64,000 nt of DNA from Microbacterium sp. H1-D42 (GTDB lineage Bacteria; Actinomycetota; Actinomycetes; Actinomycetales; Microbacteriaceae), in contig NZ_CP093342.1 in assembly GCF_022637555.1 (NCBI RefSeq), positions 930,001 to 994,000 on the forward strand. The letters are read 5' to 3'. Positions 44,998 to 54,160 of the stretch are shown one piece after another. Both the position numbers and the translations under genes were made by a program. Each line of letters starts with the position of its first letter. Within the stretch, counting starts at the first letter, position 1. A model generated the notes under the pieces. That model saw nothing but the letters and a program-made list of their open reading frames with translations, made no database searches and was not told where the DNA came from.

Positions 44998-46544
44998 ACC
45001 ACCGACTCAAGCCCCGCCTGCGCCGGCTGATCACACTCGTCGCCGGCCTCGCCGTCGCGACCGTCGCCCTCTCCGGCTGCCTGTACTCGCAGATCCCCGA
45101 CACTCAGCCGTCGACGACCCGCGCCCCTGACAGTGCTGGCGTCTCGCCCGAGCTGATGCCCTATTACACGCAGGAAGTCACCTGGGAGTCGTGCGGCGCG
45201 CGCTTCGACTGCACCGACCTCACGGCGCCACTGGATTGGGACAACCCCGACAAGGGCGAGATCTCGCTCGCGCTCGTGCGTCACCAGGCGACCGGCGAGT
45301 TCCAGGGGTCGCTGCTGATCAACCCGGGTGGACCGGGCAGCAGCGGCTACGATTTCGTCGCCGACTCACTCGAGTTCGCCGTCGGGCCCGACCTCATCGA
45401 GCGCTTCGACGTGATCGGCTTCGACCCGCGCGGCGTCGGCCGCTCCACTGCGGTGACGTGTCTCGACGATGCTGAGATGGACGAGTACAACTACGGCGTC
45501 GTGCCGGGCGAGCGCGGCAGCGCCGAATGGGAGGACGCGGTCACGGCGCGCAACCAGGCTTACTCCGACGCGTGCGAGGCCAACAGTGATGGCATCCTGC
45601 CGTACATCACCACGGTCAACTCCGCGCGCGATATGGATCTCATCCGCGGAGTGCTGGGCGATGAGACGCTGAACTACCTCGGCTACTCGTACGGCACGTT
45701 CCTCGGCGCCACCTACGCGAAGCTGTACCCCGAGCGCGCGCAGCGGCTCGTCCTGGATGGCGCCATCGACCCGGCCGTTCCAGGGCTGGAGGTCGGCGCC
45801 ACGCAGGCAGCCGGTTTCGAGTCGGCGCTGCGCGCGTACCTGCAGGACTGCCTCGGCACCAGCGAGTGCCCGTTCAGCGGCTCGCTCGATGAGGCGCTCA
45901 CCGACTTCCAGGCGCTGCTGGCGAGCATCGCCCGCACGCCGCTCGAGAACGGCGACGGTCGGATGCTGACCGTCGACACCATGGTCACCGGCACGATCAC
46001 TGCGCTGTACAGCGAGCAGAGCTGGCCGTACCTCACGCAGGGCATCACGGCGGCGCTGCAGGGTGACCCGTCGGTGATGATGGCACTGGCCGACAGCTAC
46101 AACAACCGCGACGTCGACGGCACCTACCTCGACAACTCGTCCGAGGCGTTCCGGGCGTACAACTGCGTGGACTACCCGGTGGAGGACGACCCCGCCGCGG
46201 AGGCCGCGGTGATGAAGCAGATCGAGAAGCAGGCCCCGACCTTCGCGCCGTACTGGGATGGGCCGGATCCGTGCAAGACCTGGCCGACGCCCCCTACTGG
46301 CACGCGCGGCGAGATCGCGGCGTCCGGCTCAGGGCCGATCATCGTCGTCGGCACCACGAACGACCCTGCGACGCCGTACGAGTGGTCGGAGTCACTGGCC
46401 GATCAGCTCGAGAACGGCGTGCTCGTCACCCGCGTCGGCGAGGGCCACACCGGCTACAACAAGGGCAACTCGTGCGTGGATGCGGCTGTCGAGGACTTCC
46501 TGATCGGCGGCACCGTGCCAGAGGACGGCCTGCGCTGCGAGTGA
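44994..46544 (+). CDS. TAP-type alpha/beta-hydrolase lipoprotein (peptidase-like)
   Basis: A 516-residue secreted lipoprotein. The signal peptide ends in the lipobox LSGC (Cys29). The alpha/beta-hydrolase domain has NPGGPGSSGYDF (oxyanion region), the nucleophile motif GYSYGTFLG and the C-terminal TAP-like part ending with GHTGYNKGNSCVD, which supplies the histidine. Relatives are tripeptidyl aminopeptidases (SlpD/E, TAP) of actinobacteria. The GTG start overlaps the holB stop (GTGA), with GGAAGGA upstream. Confidence 0.9.
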   Translation: MNHRLKPRLRRLITLVAGLAVATVALSGCLYSQIPDTQPSTTRAPDSAGVSPELMPYYTQEVTWESCGARFDCTDLTAPLDWDNPDKGEISLALVRHQATGEFQGSLLINPGGPGSSGYDFVADSLEFAVGPDLIERFDVIGFDPRGVGRSTAVTCLDDAEMDEYNYGVVPGERGSAEWEDAVTARNQAYSDACEANSDGILPYITTVNSARDMDLIRGVLGDETLNYLGYSYGTFLGATYAKLYPERAQRLVLDGAIDPAVPGLEVGATQAAGFESALRAYLQDCLGTSECPFSGSLDEALTDFQALLASIARTPLENGDGRMLTVDTMVTGTITALYSEQSWPYLTQGITAALQGDPSVMMALADSYNNRDVDGTYLDNSSEAFRAYNCVDYPVEDDPAAEAAVMKQIEKQAPTFAPYWDGPDPCKTWPTPPTGTRGEIAASGSGPIIVVGTTNDPATPYEWSESLADQLENGVLVTRVGEGHTGYNKGNSCVDAAVEDFLIGGTVPEDGLRCE

Positions 46545-46582
46545 TCGCGGTGCAGGCCCCTGCTCACAGTCGCGCGCGCTGA

Positions 46583-48088
46583 TCAGACCAGTTCGCCGCG
46601 CAGCACGTGCTTCGTGACCTTGCCTGACGGGTTGCGAGGCAGGGTCTCGCGCACGATCAGCTCGCGCGGGATCTTGTACTTGGCGAGATGATCGGCGAGG
46701 AACGTGCGCACCTCGTCGAGATCCAGATCGCCCGTGGACTCCACGACGGCCACGACGGTCTCGCCCCACTCCGCGTGCACGCGACCGATGACGGCGGCGT
46801 CGGTGACGGCGGGATGCTGGCGCAGAGCTTCCTCCACCTCGGGGGAGTACACGTTCTCGCCGCCGGTGATCACGACGTCCTTGAGACGGTCGACGATGAA
46901 GAGGTATCCGTCGGCGTCGACCCTGGCGAGGTCGCCCGTGCGATACCAGTCGTCGACGAACACGGCATCCGTCGCCGCTTCGTCGTGCAGATAGCCGGCC
47001 ATTCGCGTGGACGAGCGCATCCACAGTTCGCCGACATGGTCGGCGGCGACGTCGAGTCCGTCCTCGCTGACGACGCGGATGTCGACTCCTGGCATCCCGC
47101 CGGCTCCGATCGCGCCGGCCTTGGCGATCTGCTCGGCAGGGTACAGCGCCGAGCCCACCGGGCCCATCTCGCTCATGCCGTACACCTGGTAGAAGTTGTC
47201 GCTGCCGTAGGCAGCCTGCAGTGTGCGCACCGTGTCGGCGCCCAGCGGTGCCCCGCCGTATGCCCACAGCCGCATGGAGGAGAGGTCGAAGTCCGTCAGG
47301 CTCATGCCGACGCCGGGCAGCACCTTCAGGGGAGCGAGGTACGCGATCGGGGCGCCGAAGAACGCGGTGACCCGGTGCTGCTGCACTGCCTGCAGGAAGT
47401 GCACCGGGTGGTACTCCTTGAGCAGCACGACCGTGCCGCCGAGATACATCATCGAGAGGAACCAGTTGTTCAGCGGTGACGCGTGCCAGATCGGCATCGC
47501 GATCAGGAAGCGGTCTTCGCGCTGCAGGCCGACCGCGGCTGCGGTGTAGGCGGGCACGTTCGACAGACCCTCGTGGGTGTGCAGGCAGCCCTTCGGGCTG
47601 CTGGTGGTGCCCGAGGTGTAGAGCACCTCGGCGATCGCGTCACCGGCGACGTCGACGCCGTCCCATTCCTCGGCGGCGGCCACGAGCACGTCGAACTCGC
47701 CTGCGGCGTCGTCGGTGCAGGTCAGCACCCGGGCATCCGGCGCCCCTTCGCGCACGCGATCAGCGACGTCGACATCAGCGACGACGAGTCGCAGCCCGGC
47801 ATGCTCGGCGATGTACGCCACCTCGCGGGCAGTGAGCTTGTGGTTGATCGGCACGAGGGCGGCGCCCGCTCGCCACAGGCCGAAGGCCGCGACGACGAAG
47901 GCCGGGGTGTTGAAGGCCATCACCCCGATGCGGTCGCCGGGCTGCACACCGGCGTCGCGGAACACCGCGGCCGCACGGCGCGACGCCGCGAGCAATTCGC
48001 GGTAGTCGAGGGTGCCGAGATCGGAGACGATGGCGGGCTTGTCTGCGAAGGTGCGGGCGGAGCGCTCCAGCATCCAGGTCAGGTTCAT
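46583..48088 (-). CDS. Acyl-CoA synthetase (AMP-forming)
   Basis: A 501-residue ANL-superfamily ligase. Core motifs: YTSGTTSSPKG (P-loop), YGMSEMGPVG, YRTGDLARVDADGY, and LPRNPSGKVTKHVL with the C-terminal catalytic Lys. Probably activates a fatty or other carboxylic acid to its CoA ester; chain length is unknown. I use the ATG at 48088 with GAGAA upstream. It diverges from a TetR gene across two dyad operators and is probably repressed by it. Confidence 0.9.
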   Translation of the reverse strand: MNLTWMLERSARTFADKPAIVSDLGTLDYRELLAASRRAAAVFRDAGVQPGDRIGVMAFNTPAFVVAAFGLWRAGAALVPINHKLTAREVAYIAEHAGLRLVVADVDVADRVREGAPDARVLTCTDDAAGEFDVLVAAAEEWDGVDVAGDAIAEVLYTSGTTSSPKGCLHTHEGLSNVPAYTAAAVGLQREDRFLIAMPIWHASPLNNWFLSMMYLGGTVVLLKEYHPVHFLQAVQQHRVTAFFGAPIAYLAPLKVLPGVGMSLTDFDLSSMRLWAYGGAPLGADTVRTLQAAYGSDNFYQVYGMSEMGPVGSALYPAEQIAKAGAIGAGGMPGVDIRVVSEDGLDVAADHVGELWMRSSTRMAGYLHDEAATDAVFVDDWYRTGDLARVDADGYLFIVDRLKDVVITGGENVYSPEVEEALRQHPAVTDAAVIGRVHAEWGETVVAVVESTGDLDLDEVRTFLADHLAKYKIPRELIVRETLPRNPSGKVTKHVLRGELV

Positions 48089-48139
48089 TCGGGTTCTCAC
48101 ATCGTCGTGGGGGGCGTCCGGGCGGCATTGCCACGTCCG

Positions 48140-48179
48140 TTGAATCGTGATTCAATGCCCTTATTGAATCACGATTCAA
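48140..48179. promoter_or_regulatory. Two mirrored TetR-type operators
   Basis: TTGAATCGTGATTCAA (48140-48155) and TTGAATCACGATTCAA (48164-48179) are exact reverse complements of each other, and each is a palindrome except at its two central bases. They lie between the divergent ligase and TetR genes, so one repressor could control both. Confidence 0.85.
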
Positions 48180-48210
48180 TGCTCTTGGGAACCCGAGCAA
48201 GGAGGCACGG

Positions 48211-48861
48211 ATGACACAGCGTCGAGAAGCAGGTCGGCGGGAGGATCTCATCGAGGCCGCCACGGCGATCGTGCGAGACTCCGGTTTCGGGGCCGCCTCG
48301 GTCAAAGCCGTGACCGCTCGTGCCGGCATGAGCGCCGGTCTGCTCTACAGCTACGCCGATGGGCTCGATGACCTGCTCGCCGAGGTGTTCCGCCGCTGTG
48401 CCGGCGCTGAGATGGCGGCCGTGGATCAGGCGATCGCGGCCGTGGACGCGTCGGATGCCACCGGCCGGCTGCTCGCGCTGATCGAGACATTCGCCACCCG
48501 TGCGCTGCGCGGGGGACGGCTGGCCTGGGCGCTCCTGGTCGAGCCGGTCGGCCGCGCGATCGACGAGGAGCGCCTCGCCTACCGGCGCGGCTATGCGGAC
48601 ATCGCCACCGAGATCGTGACCCAGGGTGTGCGTGACGGCGAGTTCGCCGTGCAGGATGCCCGGATCAGCGCGGCAGGGATCGTGGGCGCGATCGGCGAGG
48701 CGCTTGCAGGGCCACTCGCTCCCGTCACGACGGACGACGACGATCCGGATGCCATCGTCGCTGCCATCACTGGACTGTGCCTTCGGGCGGTCGGCGCGCG
48801 GTCAGCATCCGATCGGGCATCCGGCCCCACGTCCGACGACGTCAGCGAAGAAGGATCATGA
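48211..48861 (+). CDS. TetR-family transcriptional regulator
   Basis: A 216-residue repressor: the N-terminal HTH (IVRDSGFGAASVKAVTARAGM SAGLLYSYA region) is typical, and the C-terminal ligand domain is all-helical. Its place between an acyl-CoA synthetase and an acyl-CoA dehydrogenase suggests an acyl-CoA ligand. Its stop overlaps the next ATG (ATGA). The operators lie 30-70 bp upstream, so it is probably autoregulated. Confidence 0.92.
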   Translation: MTQRREAGRREDLIEAATAIVRDSGFGAASVKAVTARAGMSAGLLYSYADGLDDLLAEVFRRCAGAEMAAVDQAIAAVDASDATGRLLALIETFATRALRGGRLAWALLVEPVGRAIDEERLAYRRGYADIATEIVTQGVRDGEFAVQDARISAAGIVGAIGEALAGPLAPVTTDDDDPDAIVAAITGLCLRAVGARSASDRASGPTSDDVSEEGS

Positions 48862-50489
48862 GCACGCACGAGGTCTTCAACCAGGCGCCAGCACGAGTCG
48901 ACATCGACGAGTACGCGGCCAACGTCGCCCTCGTCGAGGGCGTCGCGCGGTACGACGCGGCGTGGGCCGACGAGGCACTGCACGCCACAGGCGTGCACGT
49001 CGGCACGGCCGAGTTCCAGCACGATGCGCGCCGGGCGAATCGCCACAAGCCCGAGCTGCGCACGCACGACCGCTGGGGCCACCGCATCGATGAGGTCGAG
49101 TACGACCCGTCGTATCACCGCATCATCTCGGCGGCGGTCGCCGACGGCGCGCACACCAGCGCCTTCGCAGACCCGCGTCCAGGTGCCAACGTGGCCAGGG
49201 CCGCGACCTTCATGCTCTACGCGCAGATCGAGCCCGGCCACGCGTGCCCGGCGTCGATGACGCATTCGGCAGCGCCCGTGATCGCGCAGCAGCCAGAACT
49301 CGCGGCGGAGTGGATGCCGCGACTGCTCTCACGCTCGTACGACGGCAGGCTCGTGTCGGGCAAGGAAGGCGCGCTCTTCGGCATGGCGATGACCGAGAAG
49401 CAGGGTGGCTCCGACGTGCGCGCCAACACCACGGTCGCCGTGCCGATCGGCGAGGGCCGCTACGAATTGACCGGGCACAAGTGGTTCTGTTCGGCGCCGA
49501 TGTCGGATGGATTCCTGGTGCTGGCGCAGGCCCCCGGTGGGCTGTCCTGCTTCCTCATGCCGCGGCTGCGCGAGGACGGCACCCGCAACGCGATGCACAT
49601 CATGCGGTTGAAGGACAAACTCGGCAACGCCGCCAACGCCTCCAGCGAGGTGGAGTACCGCGGCGCCATCGGCCACCTGATCGGTGACGAGGGGCGCGGC
49701 GTGCGCACGATCATCGAGATGGTCACGAACACCCGGCTGGACTGCATCCTCGGCTCACTCGCCGGCATGCGCCAAGCGGCGGCCGAGGCCGCCTGGCACG
49801 TGCGCCACCGTGCGGCCTTCGGGCGCACGCTGATCGATCAGCCCGCCATGACCGGCGTGATCGCCGATCTGCAGCTCGAGGCCGAGGGAGTCACCGCCGC
49901 GGCACTGCGCCTGGCGCGAGCATATGACATCGACGCGTCGGCGCAGGATGCCGGATTCGCGCGCCTCGGCACCGCGGTGATGAAGTACTGGGCCTGCAAG
50001 CGCGGTCCCGCGCACGCGGCCGAGGCACTCGAGTGCCTCGGTGGCAACGGCTACACCGAGGACTTCCCACTGGCGATGCGCTACCGCGAGCAGCCGGTCA
50101 TGGCCGTGTGGGAGGGTTCAGGCAACGTCATCGCGCTCGACGTGCTGCGGGCACTGGCTCGCGAGCCGTCGTCGTTCGAGGCGTTCGATGCCGAGGTGTC
50201 GCTGGCACGCGGCGCGGATGCCCGTCTCGACGCGCACCTGGACCGCACCCGCGCGCTGGTGCGGTCTGTGGCGGCGGAAATGGCATCGGATGCTGCGCCC
50301 GAGGGAGGTGCCCGCGGACTGATCAGCGCGCTGGCACTGGCGCTGCAGGGCGCGCTGCTGGTGCAGCACGCCCCGGCCTCCGTCGCGGACGGATTCGTGG
50401 CGTCGCGGCTGGGGGAGGATGCGACCGGGTTCCTGTTCGGCGAGCTGCCGACGGGAGTGGATGCCGGGGCGATCGCCGCGCGGGCATAG
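48858..50489 (+). CDS. Acyl-CoA dehydrogenase (AidB-like)
   Basis: A 543-residue FAD flavoprotein of the AidB/acyl-CoA dehydrogenase group. It shows AMTEKQGGSDVRANTT, the FAD segment HKWFCSAPMSDGFLVLA, the helical part with RHRAAFGRTLIDQPAM, ECLGGNGYTEDFPLAMRYRE, and the AidB-type VWEGSGNVIALDVLRAL. AidB-like members act in fatty-acid oxidation or protection against alkylation. The ATG at 48858 is coupled to the TetR gene, supporting a role in the same acyl-CoA pathway. Confidence 0.92.
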   Translation: MSTHEVFNQAPARVDIDEYAANVALVEGVARYDAAWADEALHATGVHVGTAEFQHDARRANRHKPELRTHDRWGHRIDEVEYDPSYHRIISAAVADGAHTSAFADPRPGANVARAATFMLYAQIEPGHACPASMTHSAAPVIAQQPELAAEWMPRLLSRSYDGRLVSGKEGALFGMAMTEKQGGSDVRANTTVAVPIGEGRYELTGHKWFCSAPMSDGFLVLAQAPGGLSCFLMPRLREDGTRNAMHIMRLKDKLGNAANASSEVEYRGAIGHLIGDEGRGVRTIIEMVTNTRLDCILGSLAGMRQAAAEAAWHVRHRAAFGRTLIDQPAMTGVIADLQLEAEGVTAAALRLARAYDIDASAQDAGFARLGTAVMKYWACKRGPAHAAEALECLGGNGYTEDFPLAMRYREQPVMAVWEGSGNVIALDVLRALAREPSSFEAFDAEVSLARGADARLDAHLDRTRALVRSVAAEMASDAAPEGGARGLISALALALQGALLVQHAPASVADGFVASRLGEDATGFLFGELPTGVDAGAIAARA

Positions 50490-50576
50490 GCGCCCGCGGC
50501 AGCGGGACCCGCTCGGTTTCGCACTGACCGCCTCGGCATAGTAGGATCGATGATCGTGCCGCGGTTCACCGCGCAC

Positions 50577-50648
50577 GCCACCTTAGCTCAGTGGTAGAGC
50601 ATCCCACTCGTAATGGGAAGGCCGTCAGTTCAATCCTGACAGGTGGCT
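50577..50648 (+). tRNA. tRNA-Thr (anticodon CGT)
   Basis: Acceptor GCCACCT paired with AGGTGGC; D arm with GCTCAGTGGTAGAGC; anticodon stem TCCCA/TGGGA with loop CTCGTAA (anticodon CGT); T arm GTCAGTTCAATCCTGAC. Length 72 nt, no encoded CCA. Confidence 0.95.
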
Positions 50649-50652
50649 CGAG

Positions 50653-50684
50653 AAAGGCCCGGGATGTCAGCATCCCGGGCCTTT
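50653..50684 (+). terminator. Terminator of tRNA-Thr
   Basis: AAAGGCCCGGGATG at 50653-50666 pairs exactly with 50671-50684 around TCAG, ending in TTT. It may also stop the convergent symporter transcript. Confidence 0.85.
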
Positions 50685-50708
50685 GATCGTCTCTGCGGAC
50701 GGCAGCGA

Positions 50709-50846
50709 TCAGATGATGCTGCGGCCCTCAGCCTTGGCCTGGCGGGCCTCCTTGACGAAGGCGCGCACGATGACCGTGAGCGTTCCCGCCACGATCACTG
50801 GCCAGACCAGTACGTAGGCGGTCAAAGCGATGGTCGTCAGTTCCAT
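50709..50846 (-). CDS. Small membrane partner of the symporter (45 residues)
   Basis: ATG at 50846, TGA at 50711-50709. One membrane segment (IALTAYVLVWPVIVAGTLTV) is followed by a basic tail (VRAFVKEARQAKAEGRSII). AGAGGAAC precedes the start, and the gene begins 1 nt after the symporter stop. One-helix partners of this type are known next to several sodium-symporter families. Strong position, spacing and hydrophobicity support it. Confidence 0.8.
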   Translation of the reverse strand: MELTTIALTAYVLVWPVIVAGTLTVIVRAFVKEARQAKAEGRSII

Positions 50847-50847
50847 G

Positions 50848-52560
50848 TCAGTTCCTCTCGTTCTCTGCGGACAGGGGCTTCTGGGCCTCGGTGAGCTGCG
50901 CCAGCTCCGTGTTCAGCTCGCCGGTGTCGACCGAGTCGAAGTCGCCGGTGCGCTGCTTGATGAGCTCGAAGTCGAAGTCCGCCTTCTTGCTCGGCAGAGT
51001 CAGCGCGACGCAGACGATTGTCGACACCGCGTAGGCGATCAGCGAGCCCGAGAGCACCGGATAGGTGTGCAGGAACCCGATCGCGAACGGTGCCGCTGCG
51101 AGCGTGGCGACGGTTCCGACGATCAGTGCGATCCGCTTGCCGAAGAACCCGAACGACATCAGGCCGAGCACCACGCCGATGCCGATGGTCGAGAGCACGT
51201 CGGACACGATCCCGATCGGGCCGTTCAGATCGACCCATTCGAAGCGCACCGGCAGGAACGCCGCCAGCGCGACGACCACCGACACCGAGAAGGCCAGGTT
51301 GGTGACGCGGTTCCAGTAGAAGCTCGCGATCACGGGGAAAACCAGCGCGCCCCAGAGCGCACCGACGAACACCAGCAGATCGAGGATGTTGAACTGGCTG
51401 CCCGCGAAGTACAGGCCGGCCACCATCGCCACGATCATCGTGATGCGGCCGACGAGCACCATCATGCGCGGGTTGGCCTTCTTCTTGCCGGCGACGTTCT
51501 GGCCGTAGATGTCGGCCATCATGATCGACGACAGCGCAGTCAGGTCAGCATCCGCCGTCGACGACAGCGAGCCGATGATCATCACGAAGAACACGCACAG
51601 CAGCAGCGGCGACAGGTAGGTGGCCGCCATCTGCGGGATGAGGTTGTTCACGTCGCCGCCCTCGGGCGTGACACCCGCGTACAGTGCGATGACTCCCAGC
51701 ATCCCGACGCCGATGATCGTCGCGCCGTACCCGAAGGTCGCCGTGATGAACGTCTTCTTGATCAGGTCCTCACGCACGGCGAACAGTCGCTGCGCGATGG
51801 TCTGGTTGCCGATCGCATACGCCAGTACGGCGGCGATGTACGGCGCTCCCTGGTTGAAGAACGCGTCGGATGAGAAGAAGTCCGCCTGCTGCGGAGTGAG
51901 GTTCGATGCCCCCGTCTCGAACAGACTCGGGCCGCCGGCGGCGAAGAACACCACGGGGATGATCACGATGACCGCCCCCAGCATGGCCACGACCTGTGCG
52001 AAGTCGGTGAGCACCGAGGCGCGGAAGCCCGACCACAGCGTGTACAGCAGCACACCGGCCCCGATGGCGAGGATGCCCTGACCGAAGCTGAACGGCGAGA
52101 GCATCGAGATCAGCGCGCCGCCGGCGATCAGGTTGGAGGTGAGGCTGATGATGCTGCCGAGCACGTTCGAGCCGGCGAGCATCAACTGGCTGGAGCGGCC
52201 GTGCCGCGCGAACATCACCTCGGCGATGGTGTGGGCCTTCGGCGCGACCTGGCGGATGCGCTTGCCGAAGGGGTAGATCAGCAGGATCATCAGGGCGCCC
52301 CACAGCCCGTAGTGGATGGGGCCGGAGATGCCGTAGGTGTATCCCGAGGTGGCGGAGGCGTACATCGATGACGCCCAGATCCAGGTGGCGGTCATGGATG
52401 CCGCCGAGATGCCGAATCCGATCTTGCCGCCGCCGGTCATATAGTCATCGGCGTTCTCGGTGCGCTTGCGGATGCGCAGCGACATGTACAGGCTGCCGCC
52501 GAAGAACAGCAGCATGAGCAGGACCACGATCGGTCCTGAGATTGTTTGCAGATTATCCAC
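50848..52560 (-). CDS. Sodium:solute symporter family protein
   Basis: A 570-residue transporter with about 13 membrane segments and the SSS pattern (DDYMTGGGKIGFGISAAS; IGNQTIAQRLFAVRED; GSLSSTADADLTALSSI). The substrate could be a carboxylate, urea or amino acid; the sequence does not show which. The long hydrophilic C-terminus ends in an acidic part. GTG start, with GAGAGA upstream that is partly paired in a predicted stem. A 45-residue partner gene follows. Confidence 0.9.
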   Translation of the reverse strand: MDNLQTISGPIVVLLMLLFFGGSLYMSLRIRKRTENADDYMTGGGKIGFGISAASMTATWIWASSMYASATSGYTYGISGPIHYGLWGALMILLIYPFGKRIRQVAPKAHTIAEVMFARHGRSSQLMLAGSNVLGSIISLTSNLIAGGALISMLSPFSFGQGILAIGAGVLLYTLWSGFRASVLTDFAQVVAMLGAVIVIIPVVFFAAGGPSLFETGASNLTPQQADFFSSDAFFNQGAPYIAAVLAYAIGNQTIAQRLFAVREDLIKKTFITATFGYGATIIGVGMLGVIALYAGVTPEGGDVNNLIPQMAATYLSPLLLCVFFVMIIGSLSSTADADLTALSSIMMADIYGQNVAGKKKANPRMMVLVGRITMIVAMVAGLYFAGSQFNILDLLVFVGALWGALVFPVIASFYWNRVTNLAFSVSVVVALAAFLPVRFEWVDLNGPIGIVSDVLSTIGIGVVLGLMSFGFFGKRIALIVGTVATLAAAPFAIGFLHTYPVLSGSLIAYAVSTIVCVALTLPSKKADFDFELIKQRTGDFDSVDTGELNTELAQLTEAQKPLSAENERN

Positions 52561-52567
52561 GTTGTCT

Positions 52568-52618
52568 CTCTCTTCTCGTCTGGCGCCGGCAGGCGCCGGG
52601 TAGTCGGGAACGAGAGAG
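52568..52618 (-). promoter_or_regulatory. Stem that may hide the symporter ribosome site
   Basis: On the minus-strand RNA, CUCUCUCGU (52618-52610) can pair with ACGAGA-A-GAG (52579-52570), leaving one base bulged, around an inner GGCGCC/GGCGCC hairpin (52597-52592 with 52587-52582). The lower strand contains the purine-rich ribosome-binding site of the symporter. Together with the uORF just upstream it looks like a translational attenuator. Confidence 0.45.
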
Positions 52619-52620
52619 TG

Positions 52621-52704
52621 CTAACGGTTGGGCAGGGTGGCCTTGAGCGGGCTCGATACGAGTGTGAAATCGGGGGAGAAGGCGGGCGTCACGCGGGCCG
52701 GCAT
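52621..52704 (-). CDS. Upstream micro-ORF (27 residues), possible leader peptide
   Basis: ATG at 52704, TAG at 52623-52621, with AAAGGAACTGC before the start: a better ribosome site than most genes here. The peptide (MPARVTPAFSPDFTLVSSPL start, basic end) has no membrane helix and no run of one amino acid. It ends 60 nt before the symporter start. Its only evident role is as a leader or a small protein. Confidence 0.55.
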   Translation of the reverse strand: MPARVTPAFSPDFTLVSSPLKATLPNR

Positions 52705-52983
52705 GCAGTTCCTTTCGTCGGTGAGCACACGCGGACACACCCGTAGCCCGGGGTGGCTCGCGCATGCGCGAACGGCAGAGCCGTCCGCACGTGGCCGGAG
52801 CAGCATGCGCGCTGAGTCACACAGGGGGCGCTTCGTGGCGCACCAGCAAAACCGGGGAACTCACCCCTGCGGACCGGCGCTCGCGAGCGGCAACAGCGCT
52901 GCGAGCGCATCCGGCCCGCCCTTCCAAGGTAGCAAGCACGCCAGCCAAGTCAAATGCGCGCTCCTGCGGCGTACGCTCGAGAC
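52705..52983. other. Intergenic region between symporter leader and nicotinamidase
   Basis: No gene is visible. The left part should hold the symporter promoter (minus strand). TACGCT at 52972-52977 lies 6 nt before the ATG of the next gene and is probably its leaderless -10. Confidence 0.5.
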
Positions 52984-53583
52984 ATGACCAGGGCACTGCT
53001 GATCGTCGACGTGCAGAACGATTTCACCGAGGGCGGAGCGCTTGCCGTCCAGGGCGGTGATGCTGTGGCATCCGCCGTCTCCGACCTGCTCGCCGCGCGC
53101 GCAGGCGACTACGCCGTCATCCTCGCCTCACGGGACTGGCATGACGTCGAGGGAGACAACGGCGGGCACTTCTCCGACACACCGGACTACGTCGACTCGT
53201 GGCCGGTGCACTGTGTGGCGGAGACCATGGGTGCCGACTACGATCCGCTGCTGGTCACGGACGCCATCACGCACCACGTGCGCAAGGGGCAGGGCATCCC
53301 GGCGTACTCGATGTTCGAGGGCATCACCGAGAGCGGTGAGACGACCGGCGAGGTGCTGGCAGCGCACGGGGTGACCGATGCCGACGTGGTCGGCATCGCG
53401 ACGGATCACTGCGTGCGCGCATCGGCGTCGGATGCCATCGCGCACGGCATCCACGTGCGTGTGCTCACCGACCTCATCGCCGGCGTCGGTGCAGAATCCA
53501 GCGAGGCGGCGCTGGCCGAGCTCGCGCACGCCGGCGCGGTGCTGACGGTCAGTGCGGATGCTGTCAGCGGCGATGCCGGGTGA
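52984..53583 (+). CDS. pncA: Nicotinamidase (isochorismatase family)
   Basis: Deamidates nicotinamide to nicotinate in NAD salvage. The 199-residue protein has IVDVQNDFTEGGAL with the catalytic Asp, SRDWHDVEGDNGGHF with metal-site residues, the Lys region in THHVRKGQG, and the catalytic cysteine in GIATDHCVRASASDA. The leaderless start is set by homology. Confidence 0.93.
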   Translation: MTRALLIVDVQNDFTEGGALAVQGGDAVASAVSDLLAARAGDYAVILASRDWHDVEGDNGGHFSDTPDYVDSWPVHCVAETMGADYDPLLVTDAITHHVRKGQGIPAYSMFEGITESGETTGEVLAAHGVTDADVVGIATDHCVRASASDAIAHGIHVRVLTDLIAGVGAESSEAALAELAHAGAVLTVSADAVSGDAG

Positions 53584-53595
53584 GCGGATGCAGTC

Positions 53596-54156
53596 GTGAC
53601 TGAGAGCAGCCACGGTGAGCGCTGCGCGCTGCTGCTTCGAGCCGTGAACGTCTCCGGCACAGGCCGGGTGCCCATGGCCGAGCTGCGCGACCTGCTCTCC
53701 GAGCGCACCGAGTTGACCGGGGTGTCGACGTACATCGCCAGCGGCAATATCCTCTGCGACCTCGCCGGTGATCCGGCAGCCATGTGCGCCCAGGTCCGGG
53801 CGCTGATCGCGGAGCGGTTCGATGTCGACACTCCGGTGATCCTGCGCACCAACGGTGAACTGGTCGCTGCGCTGGAAGCCAACCCCTTCCCTGACGCGCC
53901 GCTCGACAAGATGCTGCATGTGATGTTCCTCGAGGGGGATCCTGCGCCCGCGGCGATCGAGCAGCTGACGCCACGACTGCAGCCGGGGGAGCGGATCGCC
54001 CTGATCGGCAAGGACCTCTGGTTCGACTACGGCGAGGGCGGAGTCGCCTCGACCAAGCTGACGAAGGCCGTGCTCGACCGTGCACTGGGCACGGCCGGCA
54101 CGGCCAGGAACCTCAACACGCTGCGCAAGCTCATCGAGCTGACTGCGCCGGCGTAG
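53596..54156 (+). CDS. DUF1697-family protein
   Basis: A 186-residue protein of the DUF1697 family: CALLLRAVNVSGTGRVPMAEL, TYIASGNILCD at the N-terminus and NLNTLRKLIEL at the C-terminus. Function is unknown in the family. GTG start 12 nt after the nicotinamidase stop, so it is probably in that transcript. Confidence 0.88.
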   Translation: MTESSHGERCALLLRAVNVSGTGRVPMAELRDLLSERTELTGVSTYIASGNILCDLAGDPAAMCAQVRALIAERFDVDTPVILRTNGELVAALEANPFPDAPLDKMLHVMFLEGDPAPAAIEQLTPRLQPGERIALIGKDLWFDYGEGGVASTKLTKAVLDRALGTAGTARNLNTLRKLIELTAPA

Positions 54157-54160
54157 CCCT

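Noticed and set aside
48777..48857. Acyl-CoA dehydrogenase start at 48777
   Set aside because: The extension lies inside the TetR gene; the ATG at 48858 is coupled by ATGA and starts the protein normally.
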